From: Sipunculus nudus
Lineage: Eukaryota > Annelida > Sipuncula > Golfingiida > Sipunculidae
NCBI GenBank assembly: GCA_026874595.1
Contig: CM049319.1
Span: 59,160,917-59,224,916, forward strand
DNA: 64,000 bases
Reading direction: 5' to 3'
In this document: positions 35,317-46,174 of the stretch, piece by piece
Layout of the letters: the number at the start of each line of letters is the position of its first letter
Position numbering within the stretch: the stretch's first letter is position 1
The notes under the pieces: model-generated
Database searches by the model: none
What the model was told of the DNA's origin: nothing
The model's input: the letters and a program-made list of their open reading frames with translations, nothing else
Position numbers and translations under genes: made by a program

Positions 35317-37189
35317 TATTATACGTTTAAGATAAATTAATTACGTCATATGTCCATGCATATTTGATAGAGTGTCGATAGATATGCAAAAAATATAAAA
35401 GCATTTATCAAAGAAGGTGGGTAACTGCAAGGGGCATAGCTGAATTCATATATATATATACTTGTATCCTTTAAATGTGAAGAAACCTTGGAGGCGAAAT
35501 GAAAACACGTTATTTTTTAAGGAAACACATACATATTTATTGAGCTGTAAAGATCAGTCTTTGAAAAAAGCGCAATCACAAAAAGCATTAGCTAATATAT
35601 GCACGTAAATGATAAAAATGACATTTGCCATACAGAGTTCGTGAACACCTCACACAGTTCCGATTGGTTTTCTCAAACTTAAATAAATTCCCTTGCTATC
35701 GTTCAGCGTAGAGTTTTCATAATTCACGTAAATGTGTTTTGCCTGCAAGAATTTCAGTTTTCGTTGTATAAACCAACAATGAAATTGAATATTTCGCACT
35801 GTCTCTCTCATCTGCACACACCAAAAAGCCAATAAGAATAGAACATCCGCGATGTGCAGAGTGTTTTTTTTTGTGGGTTTGAAATGCGGTGATCGTCAAG
35901 AATATTTTTTCGATGAACTATTTGTGGGTTCTCAGGAACCGTATTTGACGTATTAAGCGCCCTGGACGCTCTCAAAATTAAATTTTCCAAATATTTCAAA
36001 ACCCTAATAAGCGCCCCAACCCCCACCCACATCTGCCAACTTCCAAAGTGCGTTACGATCCTCTAATTAAACACTGCGGCTTGTGTACACGTCTTTGATT
36101 TCACAGCACCTTCAGGACAATTCAGGAAAACCAACGATCTTTTAGCGATGGCTGTGCGAAGTTTTGAAAAATAATAACAAATCAAAGTGATACCGATTTG
36201 CAGACGATTTATTTTGTGTTGTATGAGAGCATTGTATAAATGACGGCAGTTCGAGATTTCCTTTTCAGGTGAAGAGGAAAATAAGGATGGTAATAAATGA
36301 ACTCTTTAATAAAAGTCACCGCCTAATAAGGTAGTAAAATATATAAAATGTTCATAAACAGTATTTATTTGAAAGATGAAAAAATATAATACGGGACGTC
36401 GGTTCCCCGATTATGTCAGTCACCTTGCGCAAATGCCTTTTACAGCTGAGGCGATCTATGACATGGAATGGCATCGCCAATAATTATCCTTTTTGTCCTT
36501 CATTGTGCATATAATATCATAATTATACGGCGCTACTTGTTGTCTTGTAATCGAAGTGCCATGTGCGAGTCTCCGAGTATTTCAATGTGCAAGCCATCTG
36601 ACAGCGTCTGCATTCACTTGACTCGTGAACATTTTACGCGTACATAGGGCACCATATGAAAAAATCATCCTTGTTTTAATATGCATAATACGTGCTACTG
36701 GATGGCATAGCCAAGTAGGCAAGTTCCCAGCATCCCTTGCGCGAGCGCTGTATACACAAGTAAACCCAGGGCTCTGGGATCTTGAGTACATCGGTAAGGC
36801 CCGCACGCTGTCGGACAAGCCGCATCGACAATTATATCACTGCATTCATGCTTCAAGTGAATTGCCAAGATATTTTGGGCAAAAAAAACCCATTAAAACT
36901 TATATCTTTTTCAGGACTGGGAATTCCGTTTTGGTCTGTCAATTCCGTGATTCCGTCCGCGATCGCGGAAAAACACTTGCTCCACTGTCAGAACTCAGAA
37001 GGGCTTTCATATATTGATTCAGTTAAAATCCCTGTGTCGATGCGGTTAGAGCAAACCTTTTCTTAAAAATTATTTAGCTATCTGCACATGTAAATCTGAT
37101 CTATAAACGATAAATTCAAACAAAAACAAAACATTTTTATGTTCTTTATTGAGTGTATATTACCACCATACGGACATGATCACCGATAT

Positions 37190-37438
37190 TCACGGCGTCC
37201 ACTTCGACCGACGTAATAATGCTGATTGCCGTAAATTATCCTTGGCGGCCCGGAGGACGCTGAAAAACTTGTACCAGTATATGAGACGGCCGCCTTTCTT
37301 TGCCAAATAATTTTGAGAATAAAATTTATCGTCCTGTACACGAACTGCAGGGTCGGCCATCACGGACACAGTCAGTCGGACAAGGTCGATCTGCCACACA
37401 AAATGCTCGAGTGCAGATATGGAAGCCTTTGTATACAT
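37190..37438 (-). other. Candidate coding fragment on the minus strand, unrecognised
   Basis: An 82-codon open frame, GC-richer than its AT-rich surroundings, with a protein-like composition (…VMADPAVRVQDDKFY… and …GGRLIYWYKFF…). Just before IDLVRLTV the DNA reads TTTGTGTGGCAG, which could be a splice acceptor. It lies antisense inside the lengsin-like intron. I do not recognise a family, and no partner exon was found, so it may be an isolated pseudo-exon or chance. Confidence 0.25.
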
Positions 37439-38175
37439 GGTAGAATGAGTAAGTACTCATCGGCTAATCCGAGACATCAACTTGGTGTGTTCGAGTGAAT
37501 TAGGTCTTGTAAGTAGACCGAAGCTGTTGAATGTTAAGTCTTGAAAAGTAATATGATTCAAATACTTGATGGAGATAAATAGCCAAAACAAACATCTCAT
37601 TTATCTGAGAAAACGTTTAGTTTCATTATCATTAAACATATAAAATGGGTGCTGAAGGAGGTTATGTATTTACTCAGGTCTGTTTGTTATTCCGTTTGTC
37701 TGTTTTGTTAGGGCACTGTTGGAATAAGCGTCTACAAATTAGCTTCCGGAAGTTAACTCCAGCTTTGATTGAAACATACGTTTCAGTTTTTACTTATATA
37801 TATATTGCAACTCATTAAATAATGAACCCTATTGATTTTTGGGTCATGGGTCAAAGGTGAAGGTCACAGTATCCACATTTTTAAAATGAATTTGCATGGG
37901 TCATAAGCCATAGGTGAGATTTGTTTTGTCTATATGCTGTATATCGAGTTGATCAAGATATAGTTTAAGATTAAGTGTTAAGTTTGTCTATTATTGGTTG
38001 ACATTTCAATTATATATGTGTGAAGTACTAAACATTAATTTAAAGTTTGGCGAGCGAATGTTGATGGAGTTATACAGTTCGGTGATTCAGTAAATTGGCA
38101 GTAGTAACCTCCGTTCATTATTGATTGTCTCAGCTAGGTTATAGTCCGATGTGACCATTATCACTAAGGTCATTT

Positions 38176-40015
38176 TTGTATCCCCAGGCATATTCGGGAT
38201 ACTATGGTTTCATGACGGTCCCGCCGCGGCCACCTCAGAAATATCTTGTGAGCGGGATAACTCAAAAAATATTTAACTGATCTCTATCAAACTTTACATG
38301 TGTAAAGAAATAGGTAAGAGGACGAAGCCTGTTTAAAATGGGGTCATGAACTTTGCTAGGAGAGTGACCTGGACCTTAAATAGGTCCATTTTTTTGCTGA
38401 AAATTACACAAATTCTTAAATGTCTCAAGAAAGCTTGAATGGATTGGTCCAATAATAAAGTTGACCAAAAATATTGGTGTGCCGGAAACTGGTGGCGCCA
38501 CCTATTATCCTTTTCTTGTTTTCACGCCTTTTAATACCCCCATATTTGCCACTTGACAGTACCGTGACCGTTGTAAGTCAAAAACCAATGGAAAGATTTC
38601 TGTCATATTATGAACATGTAGAGAGATGGGTAATGTGATGAGGTCTATATAGATTTCGGTCATGATCTTTACCATGAGCGTGGCTTTGACTTTGTATATT
38701 TCCATATTTGGTGAAATAGCACGCCTTTTATGATATCTCCAATGTTGAGAGCCATATGGAATTCAAACGTGACTTATGTATGACCCACCACTAAAGTAAG
38801 AAACTATTGATTCTAGGGTCATTAGGTCAAAGGTCAAGATCGCAGGACTAACATCGTTAAAGATATTGTGGATGTATTTTAAGCCAAACTTTTCGTCTCA
38901 GATCTTCCATCTTGAAAATAGGCCAAAGAAGCCATCTGTCAAAAAATTAGTTTCCGGATGATAATTTCAGCTTTTATTGATGCGTGGATTTCAAATTTTA
39001 CTTATATACGTCCCTCTGAAAAAAAAAACAAGACCCCAATTGATTTTGGGGTTACGAGGTCAAAGATTGTTGATGCATTTTCAGCCAAACCTTTCATCTC
39101 ACACCTTTCATCTTTCACGTATAGTTCACCTACCAATAGAGGAAGACCCATTTCAATTTTGAGGTCACAAGGTCAAAGGTGAAAGTCACAGGAGCCATCT
39201 GTCCAAAATTAGATTCCGAGATGATAATTCCAGCTTGGATTTATATATTGATTTCAAACTTGACTTAATTATGGCCTATCAATAAAGCAAGATCTCTCTT
39301 GATTTTGAGTTCATGAGGTCAATGGTCAAGGTCACATGACCCACATCCTTAAAAAGATTGTGGATGCATTTTAAGCCAAACTTTTAATCACAGACCTTTC
39401 TCCTTGCAGATATAGCTCACCTACCATTAGAGGGGGATACCTATTAATTTTTGGGTTACAGGGTCAAAGGTGAAGTTCAAAGGAGCCATCTGTCGAAAAA
39501 TTATTTTCCTGATGATAATTAAGTTAAGCTTGGATTGACATAAAGGTTTCAAACTTGATTTATATATGGCCCATCAATAAAGCAAGAATCCTAGTGATTT
39601 TGGGGTCATGAGGTTAAAGTTCAAGGTCACAAGACCCACACTTTGATTGTGGATTCATTTCAGACAATACTTTTCATCCTAAGCCTTCTCCCTTTCATAT
39701 ATAGTACACCTGCCACTGGGCGGGGATTCCTACCAATTTTTGCGTGTCAAGGTCAAAGGTCAATGTGACAGGAGCTATCTAATCTCAAATTTTTGGAAAC
39801 AGAATTTGGGTCAAACCCATAATTTTTAAGTACTGCATCTGTTCCCTTCAAATTTGACACAACAATCTCCACCAAGCTGTCAGACAAGTACAAACATTTG
39901 TGACCTTTGCCCTGTCATGTGTCAATTTATACTTCAGAAGAAGTGTGCCATTTTAGAAGGGGGAATGCCTTATGTCTAGGGACACTACGGAATCTCCAAT
40001 GCCAGAAACTTCTAG
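38176..40015 (+). mobile_element. Helitron-like element with AGGTCA core repeats, copy 1 (degenerate)
   Basis: It begins TTGTATCCCC with a hairpin GTATCCC…GGGATAC and ends …ACTTCTAG (CTAG 40012-40015, then T), the same termini as the intact copy at 57135-60609. Left-arm sequence (GGTCCCGCCGC, GGGATAACTCAAAAAATATT) and the core repeats (GAGGTCAAAGGTCAAG, GATTGTGGATGCATTTTAAG) match that copy. The 3' hairpin is eroded and units are diverged, so it is an old insertion. Confidence 0.7.
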
Positions 40016-40319
40016 TTTACCAGTGGATCAGATAAGCAGAACAACAAAAGATCTGACGTTAATTGATTATCATATATCTTACGGGCCGTTACATAAGGAG
40101 GGCAAAGTCTAGTTTTTGTCTCGGCCTGGGTTCTTTCACCTGATGTGAATTATGATTAAATAGACACATGTAAAATTTTGATAGCCATTAAAGTGGCCTA
40201 TAAACCTACCTTTTGAAAAAGAATTTATGTAATTTCTGGATTTCTCTGTGTATATATTAATAATCTAGTGGTAATTTTGTTTATGTAACGTTCTTATAAC
40301 TCCTTCGAGAAGGTTAAAA

Positions 40320-40560
40320 GAAGTTGTTTATCAACAACGTGTTCGTAAAACATAGCAATGTTGACAAACGGGTAAAAAAAGTAACATAAGGTAGTAAGGT
40401 CACTTGTTGCCTATCGACATTTGTAAAGGTCAGGCTTATCTGATATACCGTTGAATTTGTTTTGATTATTTTTGCGGGCCCTCGCATGTTATAAACATGT
40501 TTATATAAACAACACAAGCAGCCCGTGTGCGGTGATATCCACGCTTTCTGGCTTAAGTTT
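40320..40560 (+). repeat. Dispersed repeat, copy 2 (partner at 8285-8540)
   Basis: Shares GCAATGTTGACAAACGG, ATTATTTTTGCGGGCCC, GTTATAAACAT and ATATAAACAA-AC with the copy at 8285-8540, in the same orientation. Confidence 0.5.
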
Positions 40561-41839
40561 AATTTATAAAGGCCAGATAGGTGACTAGGCCCCTTTAACT
40601 AAAGCATGCATGCCACAAAAATGAACCATGCACGCGGCATCAACAGTGTCAATTTAAAGTCAACTATTCACATATCAAGTATGTTAAACACACCAGCAAT
40701 ACGGTGTGTATATATTATGGTATCTGCCAATATTTCTTTCTAAAACACTTTGAGTACACCTGTACACGAATGGAAATAAGCTTGTATCATGCACTATCAA
40801 CAGCGCAAAGCATAAATAACGCGCACGTCATCTGGTTGCATTTACACGCAACTTCACAAGTCAACATTTTTCAGGCCTCACAGTGGTGTTTCTTCGGTAT
40901 TTTTTTATTTCATCATTCTTCTTGTTTGCGAAGCGTTGCGCATTAGCAAGATCGGACGGTCCTACCTCTGATGAAGCAATCGTTTTCGGTAAAAAGACAC
41001 ACGTGGACTTTGTTTATTTACACGCACACATATAACAACGTATTAAAGAGGAGGATTGAAGAGTGTAATGCCGTATGCTGAAATAGTTGTGCTAGGAAAC
41101 TTTTGAATTTAGACAAAACGACAGCGTGAAATCATACTCATGTTATTGCAAATGATAATGATCATTTCATGGAGTCTTCCTCTGTTGTTATCTCATGTCT
41201 GTTTGTTTGTCTGACTGGCTGCCTTGCTGTTTTATTTCTGTCGATTTGTTTGTGTTGTGGAAGTATGAACCTTAATGCAAGGAAGGTTCGCAGTGATGCA
41301 GTCGTGTCCACACTATCCGGGTCCTTGAAGTTCAAATAGGAGTTCCACCTTCGAGTCCGAATCATTGGGAACCGAATCCAATTCAGAGTTCAATGCAAAT
41401 CTCCTTGTTCGAGATTTAAGATGGGAATATGAGATTATCCTTTGTATTTTAATGCTAATTTACACATTCTTTATACTTGACTTTCTGTGAAATTCAGCTC
41501 CCAATGCAGAGCTAAAGCTTGGTATAAATGTCTTATTTCTTTTTTAATATTCAGGTTGGTAGTTTACACATGTATATAAGTTTTTAAATTAATTCACTGA
41601 GTTTTGTTCTATTGCACTCGAATTGGACTCCGTCACTCGGCCTGATATCTCGATAACTTAACTCAAAGTTCGAGTCGAATCAAGAATCTTCGAGTCCAAG
41701 TCCCTGAAAAGTGTACACCACTTGATTAAACTTTATTACTTAGCATGCAGAATAAATCTGTCAGTATAATAAATACCTTCAGGCAGCAAAGGTACTGCAG
41801 TCGGGTCTGTACATAAAGTACTAATGTATGTAGTCATAG

Positions 41840-42240
41840 GGCCCATCCATTCACAAACTAGTTTATGGATGATAATTCTGCTTTGGCTTGACAGATTGGC
41901 TTCAAACTTGATTTATTAATGACTCAACACTTAATTAAAAAAAACATTTTGATTTTCAGGTTTAAGAGGTCATAGGTGAAGGTCACAGGAGCCAAAACTT
42001 TAACATGATTGTGGATGCAATGTAAATCAAACTTTTCATCCCAAACTTTTCATCTGTCACACATGGGTTACTTGCCCAAAGTATAAGAAATCTGTAGATT
42101 TTAAGGTTACTTCGTCAGAGATCAAGGTCACTGGACCCCCATTTTTTAAAGATTGTTACAATAATCTAAATACTGCAAGTTCAAGGATTTGTCACAAGGT
42201 CATTGGTTAAGGTCACAGGACCGTCATTCATAAACATTTC
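41840..42240 (+). repeat. Fragment of AGGTCA core repeats
   Basis: Contains TGGATGATAATTC, TTCAAACTTGA, GAGGTCATAGGTGAAGGTCA and GATTGTGGATGCA in the same order as the core units of the Helitron-like element, but with neither terminus. Confidence 0.6.
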
Positions 42241-42569
42241 TTTAAAATTTCCTTATATATATATATTATATCCCAGCTAAGCGTCGAGACCAATGGGTCC
42301 CTAGTTAAAGCAATAAACCGTATTGTGTTATGACGACAGATATAGTGTGGATTTTGTTAAACATATAATAACATGGCACGCGTCATCTAGTAATTTTTGA
42401 CCTAGTATACAGCTCAGAACTGCTGACACAGTTCAGTCTGACTCGCCCATAGTTAGTACCCAGTTTCTTGTCATGTGTACTTTCAATCAACGGGGAAACT
42501 GTATGTGTTATAACATACACGGCAAGACGCTAACAAGACGCTTACAAGTCATTATTAATTCTTATATGT

Positions 42570-42593
42570 GTATATATATTTATTTATATATAT

Positions 42594-42640
<47 letters not shown>

Positions 42641-42762
42641 GAGAGAGAGCGGGGGAGAGAACAAGAGCAAGAGTGATATATATATATATGCATATATATA
42701 TATTATACAGAGACAGAGACAAAGTGAGATGTATATATAACATATATACATATATATAACAT
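42570..42762. repeat. Compound (TA)n/(GA)n microsatellite
   Basis: (TA)n at about 42571-42610, (GA)n at about 42609-42672, then further TA runs to about 42762. ORFs on both strands of this tract are artefacts of the dinucleotides. Confidence 0.9.
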
Positions 42763-43225
42763 AATATTTATTATTCTATTACTTTTGTTAAAAAAAAGAG
42801 ATTTCTCGGCCCAAAAATGCAAAACATGTTCCCGCTGGTTGAAACATCGCGTGTTGCGGGTCACAATCGGACCTCCGGTCACGCGGCCTCGTTATGGTAA
42901 ACAGACACACGTTGACTGTATTTACCAAAATGCAGATCAATAACAAGCTGTTAAACAACCGTATACGAGATTCTGAGACTGTGTGCTGGAACGGTTTTGC
43001 TGGGAAACTTTTGTATAAAAAAGCTGAACTGATAGTGTGAAAAAAGGCATAATATTGCTCCTGATTATGTCCCTTTAAAAATAATCAAGAAAACTAAAAT
43101 TAAAAAGTAAAAAGTTGATGTGCTGTTTATTAACATTACACATGGATGTAAACGTAGCATTTATATAACACAAAAATGATCCGATATACCTCTGTTATAA
43201 CTGATGAACTTCTTTTATATTGCAG

Positions 43226-44403
43226 CATACGACCATTCCGGACCTAGAATGCAAGTCAGGTTATTAGGCCAGGTGGCTGAAGAAGGATTTCCAAACGGTT
43301 TGTGTAAACCAAGACCAGGTACTGCGCATGCCGTGGCCTGGGCCGGAAGTGACGTCGACACGGTGGGTGAAGTGCTCTGTGACATGAACTATAAAGACGG
43401 GAGACCATATGGCGGATGTACAGTACAAGCAGCAAAGAAGCAGGTTCAACGACTAGAGGATAAAGGTTATAAGATCTTTTCTGCCTTTGAAGCAGAGTTT
43501 GCTCTTTTAAATCAGGAAGACCAACCCGCGTTCGGTGGGGAAGATTTATTTTCCACACTAGTACAAGCCGAAATTGAGAAGTACCTGTTCGCACTGGACA
43601 AGAAGCTTGCCGCCTCCGGCGTTGAACTGGAATTGCTGCATAATGAATATGGTCCAGGGCAGTTGGAGTTCAGTCTTACGCCGCAGTATGGCATGAAAGC
43701 AGCAGATAACTACTTTATAAGTAAGCATGCTTCCAAAGAAATTGCCGTTCAGAAAGGTTATAAAGCTACTTATATTACCAAGCCAGCTGAAAAGTTGCAC
43801 ACCAACGGAGCACATTTCACGTCATCGTTGTGGAATGATAAAAACGAGAATGTCTTCAGTGACGATAAAGACGAAAAGGGGCTGTCTCAAATAGCTCGGC
43901 ACTGGGTCGCTGGGTTGTGTCTACATGGCCCCGCACTGTGCGCACTGGTAACGCCGACTGTCAACTGCTACAGGAGATTTCACCAAAGTTTTGCACCAAG
44001 TCACGTGAGCTGGGGTTTTGGCCATCGAGGAACGGCTTTCCGAGCCAAGGCTTATGGGAGGTTTGGCGCATGCGTAGAAAATCGTCTTCCCAGTTCTGCT
44101 GCAAACCCGTACCTCGTTTTGGCGGCTACCATAGCAGCGGGGTTGGACGGAATCGAGCGCAAGCTGCCTTGTCCCGCGGAAACAACTGATGGAACTTCAT
44201 CCGTGTTGCTTCCTAAGACCCTCCAGGAAGCTCTAGTCGCGTTACAAGAAGATGACGTCATCGTAAACGCTTTGGGGGCTCACTTGATAAATAACTTCAT
44301 AGAAAACAAGAAAGCCGAGATAAAAGAATTTCCCAACTTTGACCCAAATACCTATGACCCAGAGACCTTAGCCAAAGAGTCGGAAGAGTATAAACTTATA
44401 TAA
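43226..44403 (+). CDS. Lengsin-like (class I glutamine synthetase fold) protein, exon 2
   Basis: Encodes residues 51-442 and the TAA stop. Class I glutamine synthetases join ammonia to glutamate using ATP; vertebrate lengsin is a catalytically inactive relative. Putative metal and substrate positions, by motif: E139 and E141 (FEAEF), E191 and E198 (HNEYGPGQLEF), N244-G245 and H247 (TNGAHF), R300-R301, R318 and R323 (GHRGTAFR), E335 and R337 (VENR), then NPYL 344-347. The second His of the usual H-x-H pair is replaced by Thr (H247-F-T), so activity is uncertain. Lengsin-like is preferred to true glutamine synthetase because of this change and the compact 442-aa length. The open frame reaches back to an ATG at 43204, but those codons lie across the acceptor and are intronic. 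Confidence 0.9.
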
Positions 44404-44833
44404 ATGGAAGAATGTAAACGAATTATCGAAAGAGAGTCAACTAATATAGTTGGAAGATTGTATGACATTTAATCAAATATAGGTGGTGGAGCATGAAATA
44501 TACAGGCCTGTTGGTTCCGCGGCATGCCCGGCATTAAAAAGCATGCTACACAGAACTTGATCAGATTATGTGGTTGATGCAGAGAATTGGAAAAAGGCTG
44601 TAGGACGCTTGTGTATACATTTACACCGGGCAGGCTTCGGATATATGGCACTTAGTTTTAATTACATATGATTTAATTACATATAAATATATTATATATA
44701 TCAGGATATTTTTCTGATGAAAGACCAACTTGTAAAAAACGAGGGTAATATACAGACCTTTACAATTTAAAATTATATTACTTTTAAGATTTCCTCATTA
44801 AGAGTGAGATTATATTGTTTTACCTGTTTATGC

Positions 44834-44839
44834 AATAAA
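44834..44839 (+). terminator. Polyadenylation signal for the lengsin-like gene
   Basis: AATAAA about 430 bases after the stop codon, followed by A/T-rich sequence. It is the first clear canonical signal downstream. Confidence 0.5.
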
Positions 44840-45035
44840 TAAAAAAATATCGATTGTTTCAATATGGACTATTTTTAAAAAAAAAAAACTTGAAGTGCTG
44901 ATTATTCACAGAATACGTTGAAATTTCACTAACTGTGTTACCACGCAGGATAGCAAAGAACATGAAACATGGAAGCCGATATGAAACAATTTCTTAACTT
45001 TGACTCTTTGAGTCACATGACTCACTTAAATTGAA

Positions 45036-46055
45036 TTTTAAACAAAAGTATATAAAAGAATAAGAAGCAATCCTTACAGGTATCTTTTTCCATGACCATC
45101 CTATATGCAGTAATGGCATAACATCCAAAGAAAATGCGGAAGTTACTCCTTTAAGTCCACAAAGTAAAACAGATACTCATATATATACTAAGTCCCTAAT
45201 TTTGTTCTTGATAATACACCTTATTTAACATCTGCTGTTCCGTCTACAACTAACATTAGCTGATAGAACACAGCTTGAGTTCTTGTTGATAATGTCCACA
45301 CTGAATGATGAAGAATAGCTTTAGTTTATGTTGACAGTGCCCTCATTAAACAGTGGGGAACATTTTACTTCGTGTTGATAGTGCCCATACTGAATTGTGT
45401 GGAATGGCTAAGTTCATGTTGATAATGTCCACATTGAGTGGGGAACGTTTTAGTTCGTGTTGATAGTGCCCATACTGAATTGTGTGGAATGGCTTAGTTC
45501 ATGTTGATAATGTCCACATTGATTGGTGAGGAATAGCTTTAGTTAGTGTTGACAGTACCAAGCTGAATGGTGAGGAACAATTAAATTCGTATCGACAGTA
45601 TCAAGCTGAATGACGAGGAACAGTTTAGTTCCTGTTCATTGAGCCAACACTTTGTGGTGAGGAATATCTTGAGTTCGTGTTGATAATGTCCACACTATAT
45701 GATGAAGAATAGATTTAATTTGTATTGACAGTACCAAGCCGAATTTGTGAGGAACAGTTTATGAACAATTAACTTCGTGTCGACAGTGTCCAAATCAAAC
45801 TGCATGGAACATTTTAGATCGTGTTGATAGTGCCCATACTAAATTGTAAGAATATCTGTAGTTCTGTTGATAATGTTCACACTGAATGATGAAGAATAAG
45901 TTAAGTTTGTGCTGACAGTGCCACGCTGAATGATGAGGAACAGTTTAGTTCCTGTTGATAGTCCCAACACTAAATGGTGAGGAACTTTTCAGTTCGTGTT
46001 GATAGTGCCCACACTAAACGGCGAGGAATAGCTTGATGAAGAATAGGTCAAGTTC
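45036..46055 (+). repeat. Minisatellite-bearing dispersed element, copy 1 (about 45-bp units)
   Basis: A unique head (about 45036-45215: AGAATAAGAAGCAATCCTTA, CATCCTATATGCAGTAATGG) is followed by about 18 diverged units of about 45 bp of the type TTCGTGTTGATAGTGCCCAC-ACTGAATGGTGAGGAA. The right edge is AATAGGTCAAGTTC. Head, array and right edge recur in order at 53786-55893, showing one mobile or duplicated unit with a variable core. Confidence 0.75.
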
Positions 46056-46174
46056 GTTTCGGTAGATTAGGAAAAGGAGCCCTCAAGTGTGGGATAAGAC
46101 ATTGCTGTGACACGGTAAACTTGCTCAAGTGGTTCACAGTTTGCATACGTAAGAAATCAAGTGGAAAATAACCT

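Larger units (their letters stand above)
31592..43225 (+). other. Intron of the lengsin-like gene, 11.6 kb
   Basis: Donor GTAGGT at 31592 and acceptor TTTTATATTGCAG ending at 43225. The intron holds Helitron-like elements, a fold-back element, microsatellites and unique AT-rich sequence, each listed separately. Stretches in which I see nothing: 32600-34700 (apart from a G-run at about 33564-33578), 35330-37180, 37440-38170, 40570-41830 and 42250-42560. Confidence 0.8.

Noticed and set aside
42555-42759. ORFs rich in Ile-Tyr or Arg-Glu
   Set aside because: Direct translation of (TA)n and (GA)n microsatellites; the same applies to ORFs at 10343, 17868, 18047, 23396 and 49015.
43204-43225. ATG at 43204 as the true start of the lengsin-like protein
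   Set aside because: The N-terminal beta-Grasp motif lies in exon 1 at 31441, and an in-phase splice acceptor lies at 43225; the 43204 codons belong to the intron.
43256-44261. Minus-strand ORFs opposite lengsin-like exon 2
   Set aside because: They are shadows of the well-supported + strand coding frame and have no domain.
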